The notes below the pieces were generated by a model. It did no database searches. It was not told the DNA's origin and saw nothing but the letters and a program-made list of their open reading frames with translations. This document shows positions 5,140 through 10,979 of a stretch of 10,979 nucleotides of DNA, piece after piece (position 1 is the stretch's first letter; each line of letters starts with the position of its first letter). The stretch is from Desulfuromonadaceae bacterium UBA2294 (lineage in GTDB: Bacteria > Desulfobacterota > Desulfuromonadia > Desulfuromonadales > UBA2294), in assembly GCA_002345625.1 (NCBI GenBank), contig DDWE01000037.1:1-10979 (forward strand), given 5' to 3'. Made by a program: the position numbers and the translations under genes.

Positions 5140-6291
5140 TTATTTGTTGCCGGGGATGATCGCCATTTCCAGTTTGCGGCCGTTGCGGAATACCTCGACA
5201 GTAACGGCTCGTCCGACCGAAGATTTGGCCACCGCTGATTTCAGTGAATCGTCGCCGGTAACCTGCTGACCGTTGTAGGCGAGGATGATGTCGTTCTGCT
5301 GCAGGCCGGAGATGGCGCCTGGACCGCCCGGTTTTAGAGCGGTCACCATGGCGCCAGTCGGGCTTTTCATGCCGAAGGCGCGGGCAATCTCCGGGGAGAC
5401 GTTCTGGGCGCGCAGGCCTAGAAACGGCTTCCCCTGTGGCCCGGTCCGGACAATCTTCTCGATGATCTGCACGTTGTCGCTCTTCAAATCGGGACGGGGA
5501 TTAAAAACAAACGAACCCTGCAGTGAAGATGAAGACCATGGCATCTGCTTGCCGTTGGTCTCTTCATAGACTTCGCTACGCACCTTGCGCAACATCAACT
5601 CAACGTCGAGGTTCGGCGTTCCCATGCTGGCCAGCATCTGACCGGTGAAGGTGCCATTGCGTCCGTCGCCGTCGGCGGCCACCGAGCCGGGGGCGGTACT
5701 GTAAACGATCAGCGAACCGGTCGGCGCATCCATCTGTCCGAGGCCACGCGAGGCGGAACGGAAGCTGCGAGTAAAGGGGTTGTTGCGGCAGGCGTCGAGG
5801 ACGACGATATTCATCGCGTTACCGGCGCTCTCCATCTTGCTCAACACCATGCCGACGTCGATACCACGGAAGGGAACCTCGTCTTCGGCTTCTATGCGAC
5901 TTTTAACCGGAATCAGGTAGTTGCGCCCCTCAACCTGCATCCCGTGTCCGGCATAGAAGAACAGGCCGGTACCGCCACTTTCCTTCAGCATTTTGCCGAA
6001 AGCGCTGATCGCCTTACCCATAGACAGCTGATCGCCGTCGGTCACCAGCTTGACCTTGAAGCCAAGCTCGCGCAATTTCTCGGCCATGTCGCTGGCGTCG
6101 TTGACCGGGTTTTTCAGCGGCGAGTTTTCGTAGGACGAGTTGCCAATCACAAGCGCTGTACGTGCTTCGGTGATGTACGGTTTCTTGATGCCGAGGGCGA
6201 TGCCGCGTTCATCGAAATCGGCGGCACCGGCAAGGCTGGCAAGAAACAGGACGTTCGACAGGAAAAACAGCAGAAGACGGGTGCGTAACAT
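5140..6291 (-). CDS. Exported caspase-like (C14) protease with C-terminal PDZ domain
   Basis: A 383-residue clan CD cysteine peptidase of the bacterial caspase/metacaspase-like type. Residues 1-24 form a signal peptide (MLRTRLLLFFLSNVLF to AGAAD). The p20-like domain (about 43-265) has ARTALVIGNSSY, the catalytic His116 in FFYAGHGMQ, and Cys168 in VVLDACRNNPF; acidic Asp166 next to it suggests cleavage after basic residues, as in metacaspases. Residues 285-383 form a PDZ domain (PFLGLRAQNV, PGGPGAISGLQQNDIILAYNG) that probably binds exposed peptide ends. ATG 6291 is preferred over ATG 6306 because GGGGGA at 6300-6305 is then a well-placed ribosome site. It is the last gene after lipoproteins B2 and A2 and ends just before a strong terminator. 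The likely site of action is the periplasm. Substrate unknown; links to cell death or defence are not shown here. Confidence 0.93.
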   Translation of the reverse strand: MLRTRLLLFFLSNVLFLASLAGAADFDERGIALGIKKPYITEARTALVIGNSSYENSPLKNPVNDASDMAEKLRELGFKVKLVTDGDQLSMGKAISAFGKMLKESGGTGLFFYAGHGMQVEGRNYLIPVKSRIEAEDEVPFRGIDVGMVLSKMESAGNAMNIVVLDACRNNPFTRSFRSASRGLGQMDAPTGSLIVYSTAPGSVAADGDGRNGTFTGQMLASMGTPNLDVELMLRKVRSEVYEETNGKQMPWSSSSLQGSFVFNPRPDLKSDNVQIIEKIVRTGPQGKPFLGLRAQNVSPEIARAFGMKSPTGAMVTALKPGGPGAISGLQQNDIILAYNGQQVTGDDSLKSAVAKSSVGRAVTVEVFRNGRKLEMAIIPGNK

Positions 6292-6395
6292 GGATTGGTC
6301 CCCCATTCACGTTTTTGTCAGGGTGGTGGCGGCGAAACGTGGCTCACAATAGCCGATTAGCTGGAAAAAGTCGAGATTTGGTCTACCTCAAACCA

Positions 6396-7034
6396 TTAGA
6401 AAAAATCGCTTTGCGAATCGCCTGAAGCTGTTGAGAAGAAGCCCTTGCTCTTCGCCTCGTCGATAACCGACTGGACCAAGAGCTGAATCGTATTTTTTTC
6501 GAACTCCTCGACGCTTGGGAGAAAGGGCCAGGCTGGCAGGGCTAAAATGGTCAACCATTGGCGATAGGCCTGAGTCTTTTCGATGTGGAGGGCCTTGCCG
6601 GTTTGATGGTTGTGAAGATCGGCCTCGACTGCAAACTCGCCGTTAGTCACTGCCGGTATGGTTAAGGCGCTTATGAGCGTTAGTGGAGATGTGACGCCAA
6701 AGAGCACGGTTCCAGTATCTGATGCTACATTCAAGTCTATGTGGAAAGGATAGAGGGTGGAGTTTCCCTGGTGCATTTCCGCGAACATTCTGGTCTCAGA
6801 AAGTGCCTGGTGGGCCGCCTGTTCGCAAGATTTGACGTTCTTTTCGGAGAAGTTACTTGCAATTTTTTCACCATCCATCCAGACCGTGCATTGGGTCGTG
6901 TAGCTGATATCTTGCGGCGTAGCGGGTGTTTCCCAGTTTTTCGTTTCAGGTACGCGGTCTCCCACAAAGGTGTAGCAGCCACACAGCAACAGAAGAGGTA
7001 GCAGCATCGTCAGTGCGTGTTTAGTCAGTTTCAT
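6396..7034 (-). CDS. Lipoprotein A, copy 2 (unknown function)
   Basis: A 212-residue predicted lipoprotein, same length as copy 1 and alignable without gaps. The signal MKLTKHALTMLLPLLLLCGC ends at lipid-bearing Cys20. Residues from SCEQAAHQALSE to NVASDTGT are identical in the two copies, whereas the following hydrophobic stretch (LFGVTSPLTLISALTIPAV) has changed at many positions while staying hydrophobic. Four further cysteine-free strands and a C-terminal helix (NTIQLLVQSVIDEAKSKGFF) follow. GGGAGG precedes ATG 7034. It lies 50 bases after lipoprotein B2 and 104 bases before the caspase gene, on the same strand, so it probably belongs to a three-gene operon with them. A role as an anchor, regulator or substrate of the protease is possible; no domain hints at which. 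Confidence 0.86.
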   Translation of the reverse strand: MKLTKHALTMLLPLLLLCGCYTFVGDRVPETKNWETPATPQDISYTTQCTVWMDGEKIASNFSEKNVKSCEQAAHQALSETRMFAEMHQGNSTLYPFHIDLNVASDTGTVLFGVTSPLTLISALTIPAVTNGEFAVEADLHNHQTGKALHIEKTQAYRQWLTILALPAWPFLPSVEEFEKNTIQLLVQSVIDEAKSKGFFSTASGDSQSDFF

Positions 7035-7084
7035 GATGAGTTCCTCCCGTTAGCTCCAAATGGCCGGATCACAATACGCACTGC

Positions 7085-7747
7085 TCAGTAGAACTCTGAG
7101 GTTCCGGGGCTGTTTTGCAAAAAAGCCCCCTGCTGCTGCGCCTGCTTTACCGATGCTTGTACCTGTCGATAGACCATATCGATAAACTTTTCCTCGAAAT
7201 TGTCAAACAGCCAAACTGGCGCGAGCAGCCAGCTCCCGATCATCGTCCATGTCTCCTTGTTTTTCAGGATGCGCACGTTTCCGGTGTGATTATTTGTCAG
7301 AACAATGGTCGATTTCAGGTCCATATCGCCCCATACCGGAAACGTTGCCAGGGTAAAAGCGCCAATCATGCCCAGTTTGCTCTGCCCCGGGATTCTATCG
7401 TTCCAGAAATAGACTTTGGCAGAATATTCTGGCGGATTTTGGCCCTGAGCGAAGATCTTTCTAGGTTTGGCGTCGAAGAGATGAGTGTTGTTCAAGGCGC
7501 TAAGGGTTGTTGTCTCAAGCAGTTTATGCAGTTCGCGCGTTGATGTCGGCACACTTGCCCCTTTCGTGTCGTATAAGCGGTTATCCGGGTTGTCAAAACT
7601 TTTCCATTCGACATCAACCGCCATGCGCACGGAAGGTTGAGCAGTCGGCCAGGTTTTGATCGTCGGATTGTCTTTGCCGGGAAAGTGCATACAGGACGAG
7701 AGCAGAAGGCTGGCTGAGATAATAGGAATAAAGATATGTCGGTTCAT
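7085..7747 (-). CDS. Lipoprotein B, copy 2 (unknown function)
   Basis: A 220-residue predicted lipoprotein and first gene of the intact module. The lipobox LLSSC follows a short hydrophobic signal (MNRHIFIPIISASLLLSSC), giving Cys19 as the modified residue. Against copy 1 it has small length changes in the signal peptide and near residues 52-62 (SFDNPDNRLYDTKGA). Blocks kept in both copies are LLETTTLSALN-THLFDAKP, FAQGQNPPEYSAKVYFW, IVLTNNHTGNVRILKNKET and the C-terminal YRQVQAS-KQAQQQGAFLQN ending GTSEFY. These mark the parts most likely to matter. The segment between NKET and LFDNFE, rich in Trp and Met, has diverged most. The fold order resembles lipoprotein A. No family assignment is possible from the sequence alone. 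Confidence 0.84.
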   Translation of the reverse strand: MNRHIFIPIISASLLLSSCMHFPGKDNPTIKTWPTAQPSVRMAVDVEWKSFDNPDNRLYDTKGASVPTSTRELHKLLETTTLSALNNTHLFDAKPRKIFAQGQNPPEYSAKVYFWNDRIPGQSKLGMIGAFTLATFPVWGDMDLKSTIVLTNNHTGNVRILKNKETWTMIGSWLLAPVWLFDNFEEKFIDMVYRQVQASVKQAQQQGAFLQNSPGTSEFY

Positions 7748-7775
7748 AATAGCTCTTTCGACTTAAGAGAAAATA

Positions 7776-7785
7776 ATTCGCGAAT
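7776..7785. promoter_or_regulatory. Perfect palindrome ATTCGCGAAT near the operon start (copy 2)
   Basis: Exact counterpart of 4368-4377, lying between lipoprotein B2 and its promoter candidate, just past the expected start of transcription. Neighbouring bases differ slightly between copies (GAGAAAATA here against GGGAAATA), but the palindrome does not. Possible operator. Confidence 0.3.
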
Positions 7786-7798
7786 CGGTCATTGGTGT

Positions 7799-7827
7799 TT
7801 AATTGAAATCGCTCCGACAATCGTCAA
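7799..7827 (-). promoter_or_regulatory. Candidate sigma70-type promoter for the intact lipoprotein B2-A2-caspase operon
   Basis: Minus strand TTGACG (7827-7822), 17-base spacer, AATTAA (7804-7799), identical to copy 1. The -10 box is poor, so an activator or another start site remains possible. It would place transcription start near 7792, giving a leader of roughly 45 bases before ATG 7747. Confidence 0.3.
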
Positions 7828-7912
7828 AAAATCTTTTGGCACGATTAGGGGGATGTCGCTGCTGATCTCTTCCACCCTGACTTGAAATGCCACGATTTGA
7901 ATTTGATAAAGA

Positions 7913-7942
7913 AATTCCGTCAGCAACCCGTTTGCCGGAATT
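7913..7942. other. Hairpin-forming inverted repeat (copy 2 control region)
   Basis: Counterpart of 4504-4533 with the same AATTCCG/CGGAATT outer and GCAA/TTGC inner pairing; only a loop base differs (CCCGT against CACGT). Confidence 0.5.
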
Positions 7943-7975
7943 ATTCTGATTGACTGGGAGGATTGGAGTCCCTCT

Positions 7976-8027
7976 TCGGGCAGAAATGTGCCCGAGGTCA
8001 AAGCATTTCAATCCAAAGTGATTGAAA
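7976..8027. promoter_or_regulatory. Pair of dyads upstream of the rightward promoter (copy 2)
   Basis: TCGGGCA-N6-TGCCCGA (7976-7995) and TTTCAATC-N6-GATTGAAA (8006-8027), centres again 31 bp apart. The first differs from copy 1 by a matched change of both partners in one base pair; the second is identical. A 10-base length difference lies after the second dyad, so its distance to the -35 box is about 31 bp here and 21 bp in copy 1, again roughly one helical turn of difference. Confidence 0.45.
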
Positions 8028-8058
8028 GAAAAATGTTTATTAAATGGGTGGAACTTTT

Positions 8059-8087
8059 TTGGTATACCGAATCTGGGCGAGTATAGC
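8059..8087 (+). promoter_or_regulatory. Candidate sigma70-type promoter reading into the structured RNA (copy 2)
   Basis: TTGGTA (8059-8064), 17-base spacer, TATAGC (8082-8087), the same as in copy 1. The expected start is near 8094. The strand is opposite to the lipoprotein/caspase operon. Confidence 0.4.
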
Positions 8088-8093
8088 AACGCT

Positions 8094-8291
8094 TTAATCC
8101 CTATTTTGTTGGGGAATGAAACCAAATAGAGAATGAAATAAGGGTGTAAACGTGAAAGAACGCTGGTACTTTTGGTCACGTAAGTGGCCGGATATTCATG
8201 TAAAGGGCAGATGCCACCCTGAGGGTCTGCCTTATTAGTGGAGGATCCGTGTGCGGGACAATCAGCGTTCAAACTTATGCGGCAGTTTGTT
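8094..8291 (+). ncRNA. Candidate structured RNA (copy 2)
   Basis: Same architecture and length of the closed part as copy 1: GAACGCTGGT at 8158-8167 pairs with ATCAGCGTTC at 8261-8270, a GTAA-loop hairpin lies at 8174-8189 (GGTCAC/GTGGCC) and a CCC/GGG-tipped hairpin at 8206-8231. Differences from copy 1 fall in loops, joining segments or positions that become G-U on the plus strand. The T-run present after copy 1 is interrupted here (TTTGTT), so the 3' end is uncertain. No reading frame is shared by both copies across this segment. Confidence 0.4.
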
Positions 8292-8313
8292 GATAGGTCA
8301 AGAAGAAATCCTG

Positions 8314-8433
8314 CACCACGAAGGACACGAAGAAAGGCTTAAGGTAGACCAAAGTCTTTTTGGCTTTACCCCCCCCCACTTAGATTTTGATTCTCCTTCG
8401 TGCTCTTCGTGTTCTTCGTGGTGAAAAGCTTTT
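8314..8433. repeat. CACGAAG palindromic repeat element (right border of module 2)
   Basis: Left arm CACCACGAAGGACACGAAG (8314-8332) faces a right arm at 8396-8433 that carries three CTTCGTG units and GTGGTGAAAAGCTTTT. The spacer of about 63 bases holds a run of nine C (8369-8377). The right arm is an inverted match to the lone arm at 2454-2481, so the two outermost arms of the duplicated region face each other. Confidence 0.82.
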
Positions 8434-8616
8434 GCGCGTCAGGAGTGAAAAGCCTGAACGCTCTCGCCCGCCCCTTCATAAGAGCGCCTAATTGTCGAAT
8501 TCTTATGCGCTTTGTGGGAAAAACTAATTCTTGCGGCCAGTCGGGAATCCCCGTAACCTGTCATGGTAAAAATGATCCATATTTGATGTTTCATTAGATT
8601 TAGAGAGGGACCTGTC

Positions 8617-8973
8617 ATGGCCAGAATTCTCATCGTTGATGATTCGCTCCTTGCCCGCCATTCCCACTCGAATATCATTCGTGATCTCGGTCACGAAACC
8701 GCCACCGCCGAAAACGGTCAGCAGGGTCTTGATCTGGTCCTGAAGGAGACGTTCGACGCCGTGCTTATCGATCTGATGATGCCGGTGATGGATGGGGTCG
8801 GTTTTCTGCGTGCCCTCAAGGAGCACCGGATTGAACTGCCGACGGTGATTTTAAGCGCTGACATCCAGGAGACCAAGCGTCAGGAGTGTCTGTCCCTCGG
8901 CGCCCGGGCTTTTCTGGAGAAACCGGGCACGGCGCAGAAAATCAGCCGGATGCTGGACGAACTTTTAGCCTGA
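8617..8973 (+). CDS. CheY-like single-domain response regulator
   Basis: A 118-residue receiver domain with no output domain. The acidic pocket is Asp8-Asp9, the phosphorylated residue is Asp52 (LIDLMMPVMDG), the switch Ser80 is in VILSAD, and Lys102 is in the FLEKP loop; all key residues of a working receiver are present. GAGAGGGA lies six bases before ATG 8617. It acts in the cytoplasm by binding a partner when phosphorylated. The next gene, 12 bases on, is a CheC-type phosphatase likely to dephosphorylate it, and the third is a histidine kinase likely to phosphorylate it. An 11-bp direct repeat, ACCTGTCATGG, occurs at 8556-8566 and again across the start codon (8610-8620). Output target unknown: motility, chemotaxis or adaptation of a signalling array are all possible. 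Confidence 0.93.
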   Translation: MARILIVDDSLLARHSHSNIIRDLGHETATAENGQQGLDLVLKETFDAVLIDLMMPVMDGVGFLRALKEHRIELPTVILSADIQETKRQECLSLGARAFLEKPGTAQKISRMLDELLA

Positions 8974-8985
8974 CCGGGGGTGCGT

Positions 8986-9594
8986 ATGTGGCAACTGAGC
9001 GATCAGCAATTTGATGCCCTGAAAGAGATCGTCAACGTCGGCGTCGGGCGGGCGGCTTCCGCCCTGAACCAGATGCTCAACGCCCACATCGAGCTGCAGG
9101 TTCCGTCCATCACTTTTTTCAACCTCGGCGAAGCCGACAAGATTCCGTTACATCTCCAGTCGCAGCAACTGGCCTGTGTGCAGATGGGCTTTCACGGCTC
9201 GTTCACCGGCACTGCCGCCCTGGTCTTCCCCCCGGACAGTGCCGCCAAGCTGGTCACCGCCCTCACCGGCGAAGCGGCCGGCGCGCCGGGCATGAATGCG
9301 GTGATGGCCGGCACCCTGAACGAGGTCGGAAACATTCTGCTCAACGGCGTGATGGGGACCATCGGCAACATCCTGTCCAAACCGTTTGACTACTCCTTTC
9401 CAAACTACCTCGAAGGGAATCTCGGCGAACTGCTCAACCCGATGAATATTGCGCAGGCCACCGGGGTGCTGATGGTGCAGACCAATTTTCAGGTCGCAGA
9501 GATGCACATCGCCGGCAATGTCTTTCTGCTGTTTGAAACCGCCACCTTTGACACCCTGATTCAGGCTCTTGATGCACTGTTGCCGCCGGGGTAG
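8986..9594 (+). CDS. cheC: CheC-family phospho-response-regulator phosphatase
   Basis: A 202-residue cytoplasmic protein of the CheC/CheX/FliY class, which removes phosphate from CheY-type receivers. Both active-site helices of CheC are present: ALKEIVNVGVGRAASAL with Glu14 and Asn17, and TLNEVGNILLNGVMG with Glu113 and Asn116. Two intact E-x2-N sites and a length near 200 fit CheC better than CheX, which is shorter and has one site. ATG 8986 is preferred over GTG 8980 because the GGGGG at 8976-8980 is then spaced as a ribosome site. It follows the receiver gene by 12 bases and precedes the kinase gene by 5, a tight three-gene unit. CheC often works with CheD, which is absent in this window, so it may act alone on its neighbour. 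Confidence 0.9.
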   Translation: MWQLSDQQFDALKEIVNVGVGRAASALNQMLNAHIELQVPSITFFNLGEADKIPLHLQSQQLACVQMGFHGSFTGTAALVFPPDSAAKLVTALTGEAAGAPGMNAVMAGTLNEVGNILLNGVMGTIGNILSKPFDYSFPNYLEGNLGELLNPMNIAQATGVLMVQTNFQVAEMHIAGNVFLLFETATFDTLIQALDALLPPG

Positions 9595-9599
9595 ACACC

Positions 9600-10784
9600 A
9601 TGTACCCGGACAGCGGACAGCATTTCTCCATCCTCGACCATTCTCCCATCGGCCATTTTGTCCTCGATGAGCAGTTCACAGTTCATTTCTGGAACCGCTG
9701 CCTCGAAGTCTGGACCGGCCACAACCGCATCGACATGGTCGGCTGCAACATTCTCGATTCATTCCCACAACTGGGCGAAGCAAAATACCGCTATCGTATC
9801 GAACCGATCTTTCACGGCGGCCCGCCAATCACCTTCTCGGCTCAATTGCACAAGCATTTCCTGACGGCGCCGCTGCCGGGGGGCAAGAAGCGTATCCAGC
9901 AGACCGTGGTCACCGCCCTGGCCGGGCCATCGGGCCGTCGGCTCGCCCTGTTTTCCGTTCAGGATGTCACCAGTCTGACTGAAGTTGTTGGCCAGTACAC
10001 CTCGGCCCTGACGCAGTTGACCGCCGAGGCTGAGGAACGGCAGCAGGAAGTTACACGACGTAAAGAGGCGGAAGAATCGCTCCGTGAACTGAACCGGATG
10101 AAGAACGAATTTATCTCTTCGGTTGCCCACGAAATCAACACGCCTTTGACCTCGATTCTCGGCTATGCGGAGTTGATTCAGACGGCAGGTGACGTGTTCA
10201 GTGCCGAAAAAAAATCGGGTTTTGTTGACGATATTATCGAAAACGCCGAAAATCTGGTGCGGATTATCGACGATTTACTCGATATTGCCCGTTTTGAGCA
10301 GGGATGTGGCGTCGAACTCAACAAGACTGCTGGTTCGCCGGAAGCGTTGATCGAAAAGGTCGTGCGCCGTTTTTCTGACCAGAAGGATCCGCACCGTTTC
10401 GAGCTTGAACTGGCAAAAGGAGACAATTTACAGACCGTCTTCGATCCGCTGCGGATTCGCCAGGTACTGGAGAACATTATCAGCAATGCAGTCAAGTACT
10501 CTCCAGCCGACTCGACGGTCACCATCCGTACCCGTCGGGATGAGGCGCGTCTGTGTATTACGGTGGCCGATCAAGGGGCCGGCATGAGTGAAGAGCAGTT
10601 GGCCAGGGTGTTCGATAAGTTTTACCGTGGCGATATGGCCAATACCGGGGTGCGCGGTCTGGGACTTGGCATGAGTATCGTCAAGCAGATCATTGAGCAG
10701 CACGACGGAAGTATTCAGATAAAGAGTGTGCCGGGGCGGGGGACGACGGTTGAGGTGACTTTGCCGCGGTGTGGTTTGAGCTGA
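9600..10784 (+). CDS. PAS-domain sensor histidine kinase
   Basis: A 394-residue orthodox histidine kinase with no transmembrane segment, so a cytoplasmic sensor. Residues about 8-125 form a PAS-like domain (FSILDHSPIGHFVLDEQFTV, ending ALFSVQDVTSL); about 130-168 is a charged coiled-coil linker; the H-box is SSVAHEINTPLTSILGYAEL with phospho-accepting His177. The catalytic domain has an N-box (Asn296 in LENIISNAVKYSP), G1 box DQGAG (324-328), F-box FDKFYRG and G2 box GLGLG (353-357). All residues for activity are present. It starts 5 bases after the CheC stop and ends the operon before a terminator. Its likely receiver is the CheY-like protein two genes upstream; the signal felt by the PAS domain cannot be read from the sequence. 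Confidence 0.95.
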   Translation: MYPDSGQHFSILDHSPIGHFVLDEQFTVHFWNRCLEVWTGHNRIDMVGCNILDSFPQLGEAKYRYRIEPIFHGGPPITFSAQLHKHFLTAPLPGGKKRIQQTVVTALAGPSGRRLALFSVQDVTSLTEVVGQYTSALTQLTAEAEERQQEVTRRKEAEESLRELNRMKNEFISSVAHEINTPLTSILGYAELIQTAGDVFSAEKKSGFVDDIIENAENLVRIIDDLLDIARFEQGCGVELNKTAGSPEALIEKVVRRFSDQKDPHRFELELAKGDNLQTVFDPLRIRQVLENIISNAVKYSPADSTVTIRTRRDEARLCITVADQGAGMSEEQLARVFDKFYRGDMANTGVRGLGLGMSIVKQIIEQHDGSIQIKSVPGRGTTVEVTLPRCGLS

Positions 10785-10813
10785 TTTTTCGGTGGGAAAC
10801 AAGGGAAATGGTG

Positions 10814-10845
10814 CCTCCGGACCTTTGTTGGTCGGGAGGTTTTTT
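10814..10845 (+). terminator. Rho-independent terminator after the kinase operon
   Basis: CCTCC-G-GACC pairs with GGTC-G-GGAGG around a 6-base loop (one G/G mismatch), followed directly by six T (10840-10845). It lies 30 bases after the kinase stop codon, ending the receiver-CheC-kinase operon. Confidence 0.85.
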
Positions 10846-10958
10846 GTTTGTTTGAAATGATAGAAATTGGCGGATCACGCTTGCTACGCCTTAGTCTTGG
10901 CGAAGACGGAACCCCCGGGTTTTGATTTAACGTTTGTGGTTTGAACGGCTTGGGAACC

Positions 10959-10976
10959 GGCGGGACTCGCCCCGCC
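10959..10976. other. GC-rich hairpin at the window edge
   Basis: GGCGGG and CCCGCC flank a 6-base loop. The 130 bases after the terminator hold no reading frame or RNA gene I recognise; this hairpin may belong to a repeat continuing outside the window. Confidence 0.3.
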
Positions 10977-10979
10977 AGG

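Larger units (their letters stand above)
5472..8452. repeat. Duplicated module, copy 2 (intact)
   Basis: Collinear partner of 2534-5029. It contains the intact caspase gene (alignable from its 3' part), lipoproteins A2 and B2, the non-coding control region and a CACGAAG palindrome. The extra length over copy 1 comes mainly from about 455 bp of caspase catalytic region that copy 1 has lost. The caspase 3' end and terminator (5077-5471) have no partner in copy 1. Confidence 0.93.

Noticed and set aside
7789..8001. Minus-strand open frame of 70 codons upstream of lipoprotein B2
   Set aside because: In copy 1 it contains an in-frame stop and a one-base length change, and no ribosome site is evident. 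A decayed gene fragment cannot be fully excluded.
7799..8272. Minus-strand open frame of 157 codons across the copy 2 control region
   Set aside because: The same frame is broken in copy 1 by stops and length changes, and the compensatory change at the first dyad favours structure over coding.
2454..8433. Composite transposon
   Set aside because: No transposase or target-site duplication seen; the facing arms belong to a common intergenic palindrome type and are better treated as repeats.
8563..8586. Seven-codon leader frame before the receiver gene
   Set aside because: No ribosome site in front of it and no attenuator-like structure after it; the matching ACCTGTCATGG may be chance or a small duplication.

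Overview
The base composition, the ACR3 arsenic locus, the CheC/histidine-kinase cassette and the CACGAAG-type intergenic repeats fit an environmental Gram-negative bacterium. A member of the Desulfuromonadales/Geobacter-like former deltaproteobacteria is my best guess. This is inference; nothing in the window fixes the taxon.

Layout. (1) 1-2422, plus strand: the 3' part of an ACR3 arsenite exporter, then an exported thioredoxin-like protein, a CcdA-type membrane thiol-electron carrier and an exported rhodanese-like protein. Together they read as an arsenic/envelope-thiol operon. (2) 2454-8452: two diverged copies of one module, arranged in tandem. Each copy, read on the minus strand, has lipoprotein B, lipoprotein A and an exported caspase-like protease with a C-terminal PDZ domain. 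Each is preceded by about 540 bp of conserved non-coding DNA. In copy 2 (5140-8452) all three genes are intact and the caspase gene ends at a strong terminator. In copy 1 (2534-5029) both lipoprotein genes are intact, but the caspase gene is a wreck that has lost its catalytic His/Cys region and its PDZ domain. (3) 8617-10784, plus strand: a CheY-like receiver, a CheC-type phosphatase and a PAS histidine kinase, closely spaced and followed by a terminator.

The most unusual part is the duplicated module. The non-coding stretch of each copy has a promoter candidate firing left into the lipoprotein/caspase genes and a well-spaced sigma70-like promoter candidate firing right. The rightward one leads into a roughly 200-nt segment that can fold as a closed multibranch structure. 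Between the promoters lie two dyads of 7-6-7 and 8-6-8 bp, and one of them shows a paired compensatory change between copies. Palindromic CACGAAG repeats border the module copies. How lipoproteins A and B work with the protease is unknown. Their export signals put all three in the cell envelope, and A and B look like remote relatives of each other.
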